The position numbers and the translations under genes were made by a program. A stretch of DNA of 64,000 nucleotides from assembly GCF_000447755.1 (NCBI RefSeq), contig NZ_AUNE01000038.1:55291-119290 (forward strand). Direction: 5' to 3'. Positions 36,295 through 45,446 of the stretch are shown here, piece by piece. The number at the start of each line of letters is the position of its first letter. The stretch's first letter is position 1. The stretch comes from Bacteriovorax sp. BSW11_IV (GTDB lineage Bacteria; Bdellovibrionota; Bacteriovoracia; Bacteriovoracales; Bacteriovoracaceae). A model generated the notes under the pieces. That model had not been told where the DNA came from. It was given only the letters and a program-made list of their open reading frames with translations, and ran no database searches.

Positions 36295-36732
36295 TTAAGG
36301 CTTAATTCTAAAAAGAACTTGTCCAAATTCAACGTACGTTTCGTTTTCAACACAAAGTTCAACGATCTCACCAGAAACTTCTGATTCAATTTCGTTCATG
36401 ATCTTCATTGCTTCAACGATACAAAGAACTTTGCCTGGACTAACTCTGTCTCCAACTTTTGCATAAATAGGAGAATCTGGAGATGGTGAAGCATAAAACG
36501 TTCCAACAAATGGAGAAGTCACTTCGATAAGTCCAGAAGCAGCTTTCGCTTTAGGAGCTGCTGCAGCTGCAACAGGTGCATGAGCAACCGGAGCGGCCAT
36601 AACTGGAGCAACATGAGAAGAAGCTGTTGGAAATTCTACAGCAAATTTTTCTTTTCCTGATTCATATTCAAGTGCGCTAGCACCTGCATCTTTAGCGATA
36701 GAAATAAATTCTTTTAGTTTTTCAAAATCCAT
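36295..36732 (-). CDS. accB: Acetyl-CoA carboxylase biotin carboxyl carrier protein
   Basis: Carries biotin between AccC and the carboxyltransferase. 145 residues: helical N-terminus, an Ala/Pro-rich linker at about 41-66, and the lipoyl/biotinyl domain with biotin attachment motif VEAMKIMNE, Lys110. A thumb-like segment ([14 protein letters not shown]) precedes it. It is separated by 15 bases from efp upstream and from accC downstream, so they share a transcript. Confidence 0.96.
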   Translation of the reverse strand: MDFEKLKEFISIAKDAGASALEYESGKEKFAVEFPTASSHVAPVMAAPVAHAPVAAAAAPKAKAASGLIEVTSPFVGTFYASPSPDSPIYAKVGDRVSPGKVLCIVEAMKIMNEIESEVSGEIVELCVENETYVEFGQVLFRIKP

Positions 36733-36747
36733 AATTCCCTCTTTTGA

Positions 36748-37323
36748 TTAAGCCTTAACTCTTTCTACGTACTCGCCTGTACGAGTGTCGATTCTAAGAA
36801 CTTCACCTTCTGTGATAAACAATGGAACGTTAATTTGCAGACCTGTTTCCATAATAGCTTTCTTCATACCACCTTGTGCAGTATCGCCCTTTAAACCTGG
36901 ATCTGTCTCAGTAACTCTCAATTCTACGAAGTTTGGTAATTCAATTGAGATTGGTTTCCCGTTGTAATATAGAACAAATAATTTGATACCTTCTTGAAGA
37001 TATAAAGCTGCATCACCACACTGATCAGTGTTTACGTGAATTGATTCGAAGTTTGATTGATCCATGAAATTGAAACCGTCTGTGTCTGAGTACATGTACT
37101 CAACTTCTCTCTCAAGAAGATCTGGTCTCATAACACCTGTAGCAACACCTGACTTGTATGTACGCTCAAGCATGTTTCCGTTTTCAAGATTTTTCATCTT
37201 AACTTTATAGAAAGCTGAACCTTTTCCAGGGTTAGTAAAATCACACTTGATGATAATATACGGTTTCCCTTCAACTTCTACCTTAAGACCTTTTCTAAAA
37301 TCTGTTGTTTGAATTTCACTCAT
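36748..37323 (-). CDS. efp: Elongation factor P
   Basis: Relieves ribosome stalling at polyproline stretches. 191 residues with three beta-barrel domains; the conserved loop NPGKGSAFYKVKMKN carries Lys34, which is the position lysylated by EpmA in enterobacteria. Presence of Lys rather than Arg at 34 suggests an EpmA-type or unmodified route. The gene starts inside the aroQ stop (ATGA), an order (aroQ-efp-accB-accC) common in many bacteria. Confidence 0.97.
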   Translation of the reverse strand: MSEIQTTDFRKGLKVEVEGKPYIIIKCDFTNPGKGSAFYKVKMKNLENGNMLERTYKSGVATGVMRPDLLEREVEYMYSDTDGFNFMDQSNFESIHVNTDQCGDAALYLQEGIKLFVLYYNGKPISIELPNFVELRVTETDPGLKGDTAQGGMKKAIMETGLQINVPLFITEGEVLRIDTRTGEYVERVKA

Positions 37324-37772
37324 AACGATTCCTCTTTATATAATTGTGCTAAGATTGCCATTAAATATGCGTTTTTTCCTAGGCCCTCCATTATGATTGT
37401 GGAGGCTTTGGCCGTCAACTTTACCTGCCTGAAGCTTTCTCTATGATGTGTGTTACTTAAGTGAACTTCCACTATCGGCATTGGCAACATCTTGAGTGCG
37501 TCAAGAATGGCCACGCTTGTATGTGAGTAGGCAGCAGGATTGATAATTAGTGCTTTTATATCAGAATTTACTAATGATTGTATCTTTTGAATGAGCGCGG
37601 ATTCGCTATTGGATTGAAACCACTCGAGTTCGACTTTTTGTCCAAGTTCGACCAACCTTTTTTCAGTGTACTTTGCAATTTCATCCAAAGTTAAACTTCC
37701 GTATATTGAAGTTTCTCTTGTTCCAAGCATATTTAGGTTGGGTCCATTGATGACAATGAATTTATTGGCCAT
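37320..37772 (-). CDS. aroQ: 3-dehydroquinate dehydratase, type II
   Basis: Third shikimate-pathway step, dehydrating 3-dehydroquinate. 150 residues: FIVINGPNLNMLGTRE (catalytic loop), SIYGSLTLDEI with the active Tyr, INPAAYSHTSVAILDAL and VEVHLSNTHHRESFR. GAGAGAG precedes the ATG at 37770-37772; an in-frame ATG 13 codons earlier would add a non-conserved extension and is rejected. aroE in this window lies 14 kb away. Confidence 0.95.
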   Translation of the reverse strand: MANKFIVINGPNLNMLGTRETSIYGSLTLDEIAKYTEKRLVELGQKVELEWFQSNSESALIQKIQSLVNSDIKALIINPAAYSHTSVAILDALKMLPMPIVEVHLSNTHHRESFRQVKLTAKASTIIMEGLGKNAYLMAILAQLYKEESL

Positions 37773-37838
37773 AGCTCTCTCTCTATTTCTCAGTGCATAA
37801 AGAAATAGCAAAAAAGAGCATTAATTGTAAAGTGTTGA

Positions 37839-39059
37839 CTATAGATGACGCATAGATTGCTCTGCGCGTTGTTTCAATAAAGCATGAAACGACCACAGCT
37901 TTTCTTCTAAATGAGAAGTATCGATTGGAGTTGCAGTAATTTCTTCCTGAACCATTGAGATTACAGGCTCTTCTACAAGCATTTCCCCATCAAATTCAAA
38001 CGCTGAAGACTCTTCTTCATATTCAAATTCATCTTCATCGGACTCAAATAAGGCCTTTTCCTCTGCCTCAATCTCATCTTTAAAGTTTTTAATTTTTGTA
38101 TCAAAGAAGCTCATGAGGTTCTTACGACCATCATCTTCATTTTCTTCTTTAATTACTTTTACTTGCGCTGGAGCAGGAGCTGGTCTTTGAACTTCTTTTG
38201 GAGATGTAATCTCTTCAACTTCCGCTAATTTGAGCTTTGCCGCTTCATCATTAGGGTTTAATTCAATGATCTTCTCTAAAATTTCCTTGGCCTTAGCAAA
38301 GTGACCCTGGCCGCAATAGAGATTAACCAATGTTTGAGTGAACATAGAAGAAGATTTTGAATCTTCATTTGTTTTTATTTCTTTATCAACAAAGAATTCA
38401 TCTTCTTGCTCTTCAACAAGTACTTCTTCTTGTTTGATTTCTTTTTGCACAGACCAATTATCAAAGTCCTGATCGTTATTATTTTTTGTAACAACAACTT
38501 CCTCAGGTGATAATTTAACTTCAACCCACTCATCAAATTCATCAATGTCATGAGAAGTTTTAATATTATCGACTCTAAAATAATCTTCTTGCGCAGGTTG
38601 TTCACTGATGACAAATTCTGGTCTTCCACCTGGTGCTGGATAAATCGAATCTTCTAACTCTTTTACTTTTTTAGCTGTATATTCATCACGCGGATTAATA
38701 AAAAGAAGGAACTTAAAAGTCTCAAGGGCCTCTTCATTGTGACCAATCTTTAAGCACACATCACTATAAAGTCTTTGTAATAGAATATTGTCTCGATTCC
38801 CTGCAATCAAAGGCTTTAATGTATTGTATGCCAAGACATATTCACCTGAATCGAAATAACAATGAGCGATCCCTAAATGACCTAGAATATAATCCGGATT
38901 ATATCTAATACCTTGTTGTAAAATCTTTAATGCCTGCTTAGTCATGCCTAACTTGCGGTAGGCCTCTGCTAAAGGCGCAAACACTCGAGACTTCGGATTA
39001 GATTCCAAAGTCTCCGTGTATTTTTCAATCAAAGGTGTCGATACGTCAGATTCTTTCAT
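37839..39059 (-). CDS. TPR protein of the pilMNOPQ cluster
   Basis: Protein of 406 residues with TPR motifs at about 20-125 (VFAPLAEAYRKLGMTKQAL, YILGHLGIAHCYFDSGEY, RLYSDVCLKIGHNEEALE) and one around 240-280 (LVNLYCGQGHFAKAKEILEK). Between and after them lie long acidic, probably disordered stretches rich in Glu and Asp. There is no signal peptide, so it is likely cytoplasmic. It begins two bases after the pilQ stop, so it is cotranscribed with the pilus alignment genes. A role in pilus assembly or regulation is inferred from position. Confidence 0.75.
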   Translation of the reverse strand: MKESDVSTPLIEKYTETLESNPKSRVFAPLAEAYRKLGMTKQALKILQQGIRYNPDYILGHLGIAHCYFDSGEYVLAYNTLKPLIAGNRDNILLQRLYSDVCLKIGHNEEALETFKFLLFINPRDEYTAKKVKELEDSIYPAPGGRPEFVISEQPAQEDYFRVDNIKTSHDIDEFDEWVEVKLSPEEVVVTKNNNDQDFDNWSVQKEIKQEEVLVEEQEDEFFVDKEIKTNEDSKSSSMFTQTLVNLYCGQGHFAKAKEILEKIIELNPNDEAAKLKLAEVEEITSPKEVQRPAPAPAQVKVIKEENEDDGRKNLMSFFDTKIKNFKDEIEAEEKALFESDEDEFEYEEESSAFEFDGEMLVEEPVISMVQEEITATPIDTSHLEEKLWSFHALLKQRAEQSMRHL

Positions 39060-39061
39060 TA

Positions 39062-40879
39062 TTAACCGTTATTTGATAATCCAGCTTCTTCCTGATTTAT
39101 AATTCTTGGAGTCATGAAAATAATAAGTTCGTTCTTATTAATCTCTGGACCAGAAGGTGTTCTAAAGAACCAACCAAGAAGTGGAATATCTTTTAAAAAT
39201 GGAACCCCTGAGTGAGTCTCTCTCTTTTCAAAATTGTATACCCCACCAAGAACGATTGTCGAACCGTTTTCAACAAGAACATTTGTATTAACCGATCTGG
39301 CCTGCTTGTCAGGTGGCGCCTGAGCACTTGGTCTCGTACCAAATTGTTCTTTCGCTAGTTCAATTTCCAACGAGATAGAGCCTTCGTTGGTAACTTGTGG
39401 CGTAACTGTTAGTGTTAAAGATGCATCTGTTTGTTGGAAAGAAGTTACTGCAGCATCTCCTGCTCCAGTTGTAGTAGAAAAACTTGTTGTATCTACTGTT
39501 TTAATTACTGCTTTTTTCTTATTTTGAGTAATTACTTTTGGAGAAGCAACAATCTTACCTTTTGACTCACTTTCCATCAGTTGAAGCTTGAAGTTAAGAT
39601 TTAAAAGTCTACCAAACCTAGTAATTTGTAGTCCAAAAAGATCTCTTGCCCCTTCTCCTGATGACGGAGCTGAACTTAAAGTAAATCCTGGACCACCATC
39701 AGCACCACTATCTAAGTCAGCACCAACAGTACTTATATTGCTTCCAACATTCCCTACTGGGTCGTAACCGAAATTGAATCCTTCTTTAAGTCCAATTTCT
39801 TTTTTATACCCTTCTGTCACTTCAACAATTTTTGATTCAATAAGAACTTGCGGTGTTTGCTTATCAAGAAGCTCAATGATCTTCTTGGCCTTATCTAATG
39901 AATCTACTGTATCTTTAACAATTAAAGAGTTTGTTCTCTCATCTAGTGCAATTGTACCTCTACCTTTAGTAAGATATGGCTCAATGATTTTGATTAGATC
40001 TTTTGTATTTGAGTAAGAAATCAAAAAGACTTTTGTAACGAGAGGCTCATCTTTTTCTTTAAGCTTTTTCGCTTCAAGTTCTTTTTCTTGCTCTTTTGCC
40101 GCTTGCTCCAAAGTGTTGATCATAAGAATGATCCCATTCTTCTTAGCAACCAGCTTACCTAAACCAAGAATTGTATCTAAGGCCTGATCCCATGGAACGT
40201 TAACCAAATTCAATGTTAATGGTGGTAATTTTTCAACAGATTCTGTCATGATGATGTTGAACCCTGAAGCATCAGCAATCATTTTCAGGATATTTGAAAT
40301 CTTTAAGTTTTTAACATCAATTGTAATCTTTTTCCCAATGTATTTCTTTCTTCCACTCAGAGTTAAATTCTCTAAGATATCTTCTACTGAATCAGACTTT
40401 GGGACATTGATTTTTGAGTCTTCGTTAACAGATTCAGCAAGTTTTTCATCAAAAGACTGTCCTTTTGAAACTGTATTTTCAGAAAAAACTCCGAATCGAT
40501 TTTCTACTTCTAGTACTACTCTATTTGGCTTTCTTTTTAGAAGTGATCGAACGTTATCTCTTAACTGGAGAACAACACGTACATCATTAGGGTTTTCTGG
40601 TTTTTTATATGCTGACACATAAACAATACTTCCAGAAAATTCAGATGTATCAAAACCCCTAAGAACCTTTTCTACGGCCTTAGCATTTTTCACATCGATA
40701 ATAATTTGTTTGAATTCTTTATCTTGAAATTTAGATGCTTCAACATCATTTCCATCAAAGACTAACTCTAGCTCACTGATCTCACCTTTTTGCGTGAAAT
40801 CAATTTTCTGTAATTCGACTGAATATGCAACATTTGTGAAGAAAATCGCTGCAAGGGCGATTATAAATCCTTTCTTCAT
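39062..40879 (-). CDS. pilQ: Type IV pilus secretin PilQ
   Basis: Outer-membrane pore through which the pilus fibre passes. 605 residues: signal peptide (MKKGFIIALAAIF...VAYS), one AMIN domain near the start, the secretin/TonB short N-terminal domain (ITIDVKNLKISNILKMIAD), an N1 domain (KVFLISYSNTKDLIKII) and the secretin core with VPFLKDIPLLGWFF and the C-terminal NELIIFMTPRII. AGGATGAGGTGG leads into the ATG. It is downstream of pilP by 72 bases. Confidence 0.96.
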   Translation of the reverse strand: MKKGFIIALAAIFFTNVAYSVELQKIDFTQKGEISELELVFDGNDVEASKFQDKEFKQIIIDVKNAKAVEKVLRGFDTSEFSGSIVYVSAYKKPENPNDVRVVLQLRDNVRSLLKRKPNRVVLEVENRFGVFSENTVSKGQSFDEKLAESVNEDSKINVPKSDSVEDILENLTLSGRKKYIGKKITIDVKNLKISNILKMIADASGFNIIMTESVEKLPPLTLNLVNVPWDQALDTILGLGKLVAKKNGIILMINTLEQAAKEQEKELEAKKLKEKDEPLVTKVFLISYSNTKDLIKIIEPYLTKGRGTIALDERTNSLIVKDTVDSLDKAKKIIELLDKQTPQVLIESKIVEVTEGYKKEIGLKEGFNFGYDPVGNVGSNISTVGADLDSGADGGPGFTLSSAPSSGEGARDLFGLQITRFGRLLNLNFKLQLMESESKGKIVASPKVITQNKKKAVIKTVDTTSFSTTTGAGDAAVTSFQQTDASLTLTVTPQVTNEGSISLEIELAKEQFGTRPSAQAPPDKQARSVNTNVLVENGSTIVLGGVYNFEKRETHSGVPFLKDIPLLGWFFRTPSGPEINKNELIIFMTPRIINQEEAGLSNNG

Positions 40880-40951
40880 ACCACCTCATCCTAAGGTTTA
40901 AAGAAGTAACTATTACTAATTATAACACTATTTTAAATTCGCAAAAGAGAT

Positions 40952-41434
40952 TTATTCACTTGATACAGGAATAATCGTCTCTAGATATTCTTCTTCATCG
41001 TATACGTTAGTGATTTTCTCAACTAAAACAATACCACCTGGAAGAATCGCCTTGATCTCGGCCTTATTTAAACCAAGATTCATCCCTTCTTTTAAAATAT
41101 AAGTTTCATTGGCCTGATCACCAGCATTAGTACCAACAATTCTCGCTACGGCCCTTCTTTCTTTACCAAGAAGTATCCCTACGATTCTAATATTTTCCAG
41201 AGGAATATTGTCAATTGACTTGAGGTTAGTGAATTGACTAGTTTCAAAACGTGTTTCATCAATTCTTTTCTTTCTCTTCATTGGTGGCATTTTAAATGGA
41301 TCACGCAATTCCAGAGGATTTGATATATTCGTCTTACTTTGACGCAAAATCATTTCAGATTTACGATCGGCCGTATTTGCTAATATATTCACAGATAGAA
41401 CAGCTAAGATAAAAGACAAATAGATTTTACTCAT
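40952..41434 (-). CDS. pilP: Type IV pilus protein PilP
   Basis: Periplasmic protein connecting the PilNO inner-membrane complex to PilQ. Starting at the ATG at 41432-41434 (AAAGGAG six bases away), the 160 residues have a signal sequence (KIYLSFILAVLSVNILA), an Asn/Pro-rich linker (NPLELRDPF, the motif typical of PilP), and a beta domain (NIRIVGILLGKERRAVARI, YILKEGMNLG). Usual PilP is a lipoprotein; no lipobox Cys is visible here. It overlaps pilO by eight bases. Confidence 0.88.
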   Translation of the reverse strand: MSKIYLSFILAVLSVNILANTADRKSEMILRQSKTNISNPLELRDPFKMPPMKRKKRIDETRFETSQFTNLKSIDNIPLENIRIVGILLGKERRAVARIVGTNAGDQANETYILKEGMNLGLNKAEIKAILPGGIVLVEKITNVYDEEEYLETIIPVSSE

Positions 41435-42092
41435 CATCTGCTCCTTTACCTCTTCCTCTACGTCTTGGATTCTTTGGAGCTGTAGGTTTTGAGAACTTTT
41501 GTTCAATGGCCTCAATTCCTCGATCCTCTTTATAATTCTCATTATATCTAAAAGACTCTACCATTGCCGTATAGTTTACAACTTGGAAGCGACCTTTTTG
41601 AGGGTTCGTACTCTTTTCAATTTTTACTTCACCGATATTTAACAACTGTTCTGCATCTCCGATTTTTTCTAAGAAAATTAGAAATTGTAGAAACGTTCCA
41701 GATGCCTTGAATTCATACTTTTTAGTTATATAAAAGCCTTCATTCTTTTCATCTCTTGGTGAAAGATAAATATTTTTAATATTTAAACCTTCGGCAACTT
41801 TCTTAATAAACTCTAGGTTTTGAGCATCACTAATTGCTGTTGGTAGTTTCTTTTGTATCTTTTCAACTTCAGTTGCAACCAGCTCAATTCTTTTCTTAGC
41901 TTCAGCAATTGAAAGAAGAAAATCATTAATCTCTTTTTTCTGTCGTTTAAGTTTACCTATACGCGCCCTAATAACAGGCTCTTTTTCTTGGATTTGAACT
42001 TTTCTTTCAACGATTTCGTTGTACTTCAGCCAACCTTGGTAAGCAAAGTAAGCAAAAAGAAAAATGTGAAGATTTTTTATTAGCGCCTTCAT
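41427..42092 (-). CDS. pilO: Type IV pilus inner-membrane protein PilO
   Basis: Bitopic protein that pairs with PilN in the alignment complex. 221 residues: one N-terminal membrane helix (LHIFLFAYFAYQGWL, about 8-22), a long coiled coil, then a ferredoxin-like periplasmic domain with the characteristic FEASGTFLQFL-like strand (here FKASGTFLQFLIFLEKI). It has an unusual Arg/Lys-rich tail (PRRRGRGKGADDE). It starts right at the end of pilN. Confidence 0.92.
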   Translation of the reverse strand: MKALIKNLHIFLFAYFAYQGWLKYNEIVERKVQIQEKEPVIRARIGKLKRQKKEINDFLLSIAEAKKRIELVATEVEKIQKKLPTAISDAQNLEFIKKVAEGLNIKNIYLSPRDEKNEGFYITKKYEFKASGTFLQFLIFLEKIGDAEQLLNIGEVKIEKSTNPQKGRFQVVNYTAMVESFRYNENYKEDRGIEAIEQKFSKPTAPKNPRRRGRGKGADDE

Positions 42093-42707
42093 CTATTCAG
42101 ACCACGGATCAAAAGTTTCAATTGTACCTTCAATAACAAAACGTTCTAATCTATAGTCAGTTCCTCCAATTTTCTCGGACTTCGTTTCAGATGTTTTTAA
42201 GCGCAGTGTATTGTTGAAAAACCTCGCTTCATTTCCTAAGCGAATAAAATCTCCAATACTCTTATAAGTGACTGACGCCCCTTTCATGGCAAAGTTCTTA
42301 TCGCCTTTAACTTCCAACTCGTCTAACCACATATCCTCAGGAATACTTCTCGCCATCTTCTCCAGAAGTTTTTGAGGATTCGTTTTAGATTTAATAATCT
42401 TATCTACCTGAGCAGATCGAATTCGTAACAACTCAACTTGTTCATTAAACGCTTTCAGTTTATCTTCAGCATTTTGATTTTTTTTGATGAACGTCGTTAG
42501 ATTTTTTTCTTCCCTAGAAAGGTTATCAATTGCATTTTGAATAGTAGTGATCTCTTCTTCCATAGAAGGATAGACTAGGAACTCAGGAACAAATGAAAGC
42601 AAATACACAAGAATAAGCATCTTGAAATTAATCTCAGTAATTTCAACGCCTAAAATCTTTGGAATTTTTCTTTTCTTCTTTCTTCCAAGAAGGTTTATTT
42701 CAATCAT
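42093..42707 (-). CDS. pilN: Type IV pilus inner-membrane protein PilN
   Basis: Links cytoplasmic PilM to PilO. 204 residues beginning MIEINLLGRKKKRK, which contains the INLL PilM-binding motif. It has a membrane helix (FKMLILVYLLSFVPEFLVYP, about 28-47), a coiled coil and a ferredoxin-like domain with MWLDELEVKGDKNFAMKGAS. It abuts pilM (42708) and pilO (42092). Confidence 0.95.
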   Translation of the reverse strand: MIEINLLGRKKKRKIPKILGVEITEINFKMLILVYLLSFVPEFLVYPSMEEEITTIQNAIDNLSREEKNLTTFIKKNQNAEDKLKAFNEQVELLRIRSAQVDKIIKSKTNPQKLLEKMARSIPEDMWLDELEVKGDKNFAMKGASVTYKSIGDFIRLGNEARFFNNTLRLKTSETKSEKIGGTDYRLERFVIEGTIETFDPWSE

Positions 42708-43811
42708 CTAACCTAAACGCCTTAAAGCTAGTCCAAGAACAGTAGCGCCCTTGAAAGCAATATCATTTATTTCTTCTTCACTATATTTAGTATCGTAACC
42801 CATAACATCGAACGGGTTCATTACTTCAACTTCAACACTTAAAAGAGCTTGCAACCCTTCAACTAAACCTGGAATGAGAGAACTACCACCAGTAATTGTA
42901 CAACCAGTAAAGTTTTCATCAGAAGTTGAGCTCACATAGAAATCTATTGTTTTTTTAATTTCAGAAAAAATGGCCTCAACTACATCATCCATAATTTCGA
43001 GAATTTCTTCCGGAAGATTTCCTTGCTCATCACCAGTTACTTTAAGATCTTCAGCTTCATTATAATTTACACCAAGCTGTCTTTGGATCTCTTCAGTAAT
43101 CATCCCCCCACCAACATTCAATTCTTTCAAAAATGTTGGCATGCCTTTTTTATATATAAGGAGTTCAGTCTTTTGAGCACCAATATCTAGAACAATCCAA
43201 GTCCCCATGGACTCTTCCAATAAACGATCACCCATTGATAGTTCAAAAATATTACAAAGTGCTAGTTGAGATAAATCTGCAACCTTTACTTTAAGTCCCG
43301 CTTTTTCAACTATACTTTTGAAATTCATGAGAACATCTTTTCTAGCGGCAGCAATCATAACATCGATACCACCACCTTCATTTTCACCCATGACATAATG
43401 ATCAACATTACAATCATCTATAGAAAACGGCAGGTACTGTTCAGCTTCCCATATAACCTGATCTTCAATCTCTTCATCATCACCACCGGCCAACTGAAGT
43501 TTTCTCGCAACAGTGTTAGGTCCGGCAATTCCAATATTGACATTTTTTGAACCAAATTTTCCGGCCTTGAATGCTTCTTCAATTGCAGCAATGATTTCTT
43601 CTTCTTTATTGATCTCGTCTTCAATGATTGCAGCTTCAGGCAAGCGAACGTGACTATAAGATTCAAGCTTGTATTCCTTTCCATTGAAAGAAACTTCAGC
43701 GAATTTGATCGCACTTTGTCCGATATCCATACCGATAAGAGTCTTTGAACCAACTCCTACGATATCTTTGATCTTATCAATCACTTGAATAGTTTGATCT
43801 TTTATGTCCAA
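42708..43811 (-). CDS. pilM: Type IV pilus assembly ATPase-fold protein PilM
   Basis: Actin-like cytoplasmic protein that binds PilN. 367 residues with the phosphate-1 motif LIGMDIGQSAIKFAEV, the phosphate-2 motif VLDIGAQKTELLIY and the adenosine motif CTITGGSSLIPGL. The start is placed at TTG 43811 because no upstream ATG is in frame; SD is weak, and the first internal ATG would begin at GMDIGQ, losing the N-terminal 25 residues. A promoter at 43856-43885 fits this start. First gene of pilMNOPQ-TPR. Confidence 0.92.
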   Translation of the reverse strand: MDIKDQTIQVIDKIKDIVGVGSKTLIGMDIGQSAIKFAEVSFNGKEYKLESYSHVRLPEAAIIEDEINKEEEIIAAIEEAFKAGKFGSKNVNIGIAGPNTVARKLQLAGGDDEEIEDQVIWEAEQYLPFSIDDCNVDHYVMGENEGGGIDVMIAAARKDVLMNFKSIVEKAGLKVKVADLSQLALCNIFELSMGDRLLEESMGTWIVLDIGAQKTELLIYKKGMPTFLKELNVGGGMITEEIQRQLGVNYNEAEDLKVTGDEQGNLPEEILEIMDDVVEAIFSEIKKTIDFYVSSTSDENFTGCTITGGSSLIPGLVEGLQALLSVEVEVMNPFDVMGYDTKYSEEEINDIAFKGATVLGLALRRLG

Positions 43812-43855
43812 GCTTTTTAGTCCAGTATTATTGAATTATATTGACTTCTTGTTAA

Positions 43856-43885
43856 AGTATAACTGATAGATTCAACTATTATCAA
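43856..43885 (-). promoter_or_regulatory. Sigma-70-type promoter before pilM
   Basis: On the minus strand TTGATA (43885-43880), an 18-base spacer, and TATACT (43861-43856). It lies in the 90-base gap between the pilD stop and the pilM start, so the pilMNOPQ-TPR operon can be transcribed independently of the upstream pilD/ABC genes. Confidence 0.6.
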
Positions 43886-43901
43886 GAAATTAGATAGTTA
43901 T

Positions 43902-44678
43902 TTAAAAAAATAAAAGTCTAGAGAACTTATCGAATGCATCTGGAAAAAATATTTGAGCACTAGCAACAAGTATTATGAAAGGTCCAAACGGAACTTTTGT
44001 CTCACGATTCAACTTAAAAACTGGAATCAAAATCAAAAAGACAATTGTTCCAAGCATACAGCTCATGAAGATATTTTGAACAATCCCCAAAGGTCCAAGC
44101 ATTATCCCTAAAACCCCAAAGAGCTTCACGTCTCCTAGGCCCAGACCATCGACTCCTCTTAATTTCTTAAAACCATAACTAACAAGGTAAGGAAAAAAGT
44201 AGCCAACACCAGCACCTAACAACCAAAAGTTATAACTATAAAAGCTAATTGCATAGGCCAAGAACACAACACCCAAGAAGATATTTATAACATCGGGCAA
44301 TATTTGAACCTTAACATCGATTATAAAGTGAACGAGAAAACAACAAAAAACAGAAAAGAAGAAGAGATAAAGTCCTAGATTCATCGAATCTAGAATTGTT
44401 GGCATCAAGGCCCAACTAGCTAATCCTGTTATAATTTCAACAGTTGGATAAATCAAAGGAATCTTCCAACCGCACTTTGAGCACTTTCCCTTTAAGAAGA
44501 TATAGCTCAATACTGGGATATTTTCATACCAAAAAACCAGCTTCCCACAATTTGGACAGTGTGATCTTTCTTTAACAAAATCTTTTCCTTCTGGAATTCT
44601 ATAAATTAGAACATTCAGAAAACTTCCAATCATTAACCCAAATACCAAAAAGAAAAAACTGATAATGTTAAAGCTCAC
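43902..44678 (-). CDS. pilD: Prepilin leader peptidase/N-methyltransferase PilD
   Basis: Inner-membrane aspartyl protease that cleaves and methylates prepilins. 258 residues: the PilD-type cytosolic zinc loop with CPNC near 40-43 and CSKC about 66-69, NVLIYRIPEG near the start, catalytic Asp in IIDVKVQILPD, the second in GLGLGDVKLFG, and eight or so membrane helices. It directly follows the ABC permease gene (one-base join), so probably cotranscribed. Would process PilA encoded at 47064-47645. Confidence 0.96.
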   Translation of the reverse strand: MSFNIISFFFLVFGLMIGSFLNVLIYRIPEGKDFVKERSHCPNCGKLVFWYENIPVLSYIFLKGKCSKCGWKIPLIYPTVEIITGLASWALMPTILDSMNLGLYLFFFSVFCCFLVHFIIDVKVQILPDVINIFLGVVFLAYAISFYSYNFWLLGAGVGYFFPYLVSYGFKKLRGVDGLGLGDVKLFGVLGIMLGPLGIVQNIFMSCMLGTIVFLILIPVFKLNRETKVPFGPFIILVASAQIFFPDAFDKFSRLLFF

Positions 44679-45446
44679 TTAAACCAACTCTTTTTTATTA
44701 AAAACAAATAGGCCCAAAAGTAAAATTGCTACAAAATATCCAAGGCCATACAAGACATTCATAGATAAATAAATTGAATCTAAACCTGAATTATAGAGTA
44801 CATATTCTTTCAAATTCAATCTATTAAAATTTGGAAATACTGTGTTTGCAACATTGATAATCACACCTAAACCAGGATGATTTTCAACATACTGCAATTT
44901 CATACTCTCACCCAAGCTATAACCGATGACATAGACAATAATTGAATATACTGCCGACATAGTCATGTTAGTAACTAGAGAAAATAAAACTGCAACAACT
45001 AAAATAATTAACGATTCAATTAAGGAGTTTATAATCACCCAATATATCAACGAGTCAAAAGCATTAGACTTCAAAGTGACATAACCTAAAAGAGTAAAAG
45101 CAGATATAATCATCATATTTAAAATGAGAACATAACTCATGCCTACAACTCGACCTAGAAAATACGATTTCCTACCCACTGGTCTTGATAGAACCATATA
45201 AAGAGTTCTATTTTCAATTTCTTTAGAAACAATATTAATTCCGAAAAATACCCCTAAACCTGCGCCCGTAAGGGAAATTAACCCAAGTCCTACATCTAAT
45301 GTAACTCGATCAGGTACACCGTATGTAAATTCTCTCGCAACAAATGAGAGGACAAAGACCAATGCTCCTAAAAAAAGAGAAAGGTACATGATGCGACTTT
45401 TTAAAACTTCAATAAATGTATATTTTGCTATCGTTAATGCTTTCAT
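44679..45446 (-). CDS. ABC-2-type transporter permease
   Basis: Integral membrane subunit of an ABC exporter, 255 residues, with about six hydrophobic helices and no soluble domain. Contains a typical permease amphipathic start (IAKYTFIEVLKSRIMYL) and VSKEIENRTLYMVLSRPVGRKSYFLGR, the coupling-helix region of ABC-2 permeases. It overlaps the ATPase gene by one base. Together they form one exporter, inserted in the type IV pilus cluster ahead of pilD. Substrate unknown. Confidence 0.88.
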   Translation of the reverse strand: MKALTIAKYTFIEVLKSRIMYLSLFLGALVFVLSFVAREFTYGVPDRVTLDVGLGLISLTGAGLGVFFGINIVSKEIENRTLYMVLSRPVGRKSYFLGRVVGMSYVLILNMMIISAFTLLGYVTLKSNAFDSLIYWVIINSLIESLIILVVAVLFSLVTNMTMSAVYSIIVYVIGYSLGESMKLQYVENHPGLGVIINVANTVFPNFNRLNLKEYVLYNSGLDSIYLSMNVLYGLGYFVAILLLGLFVFNKKELV

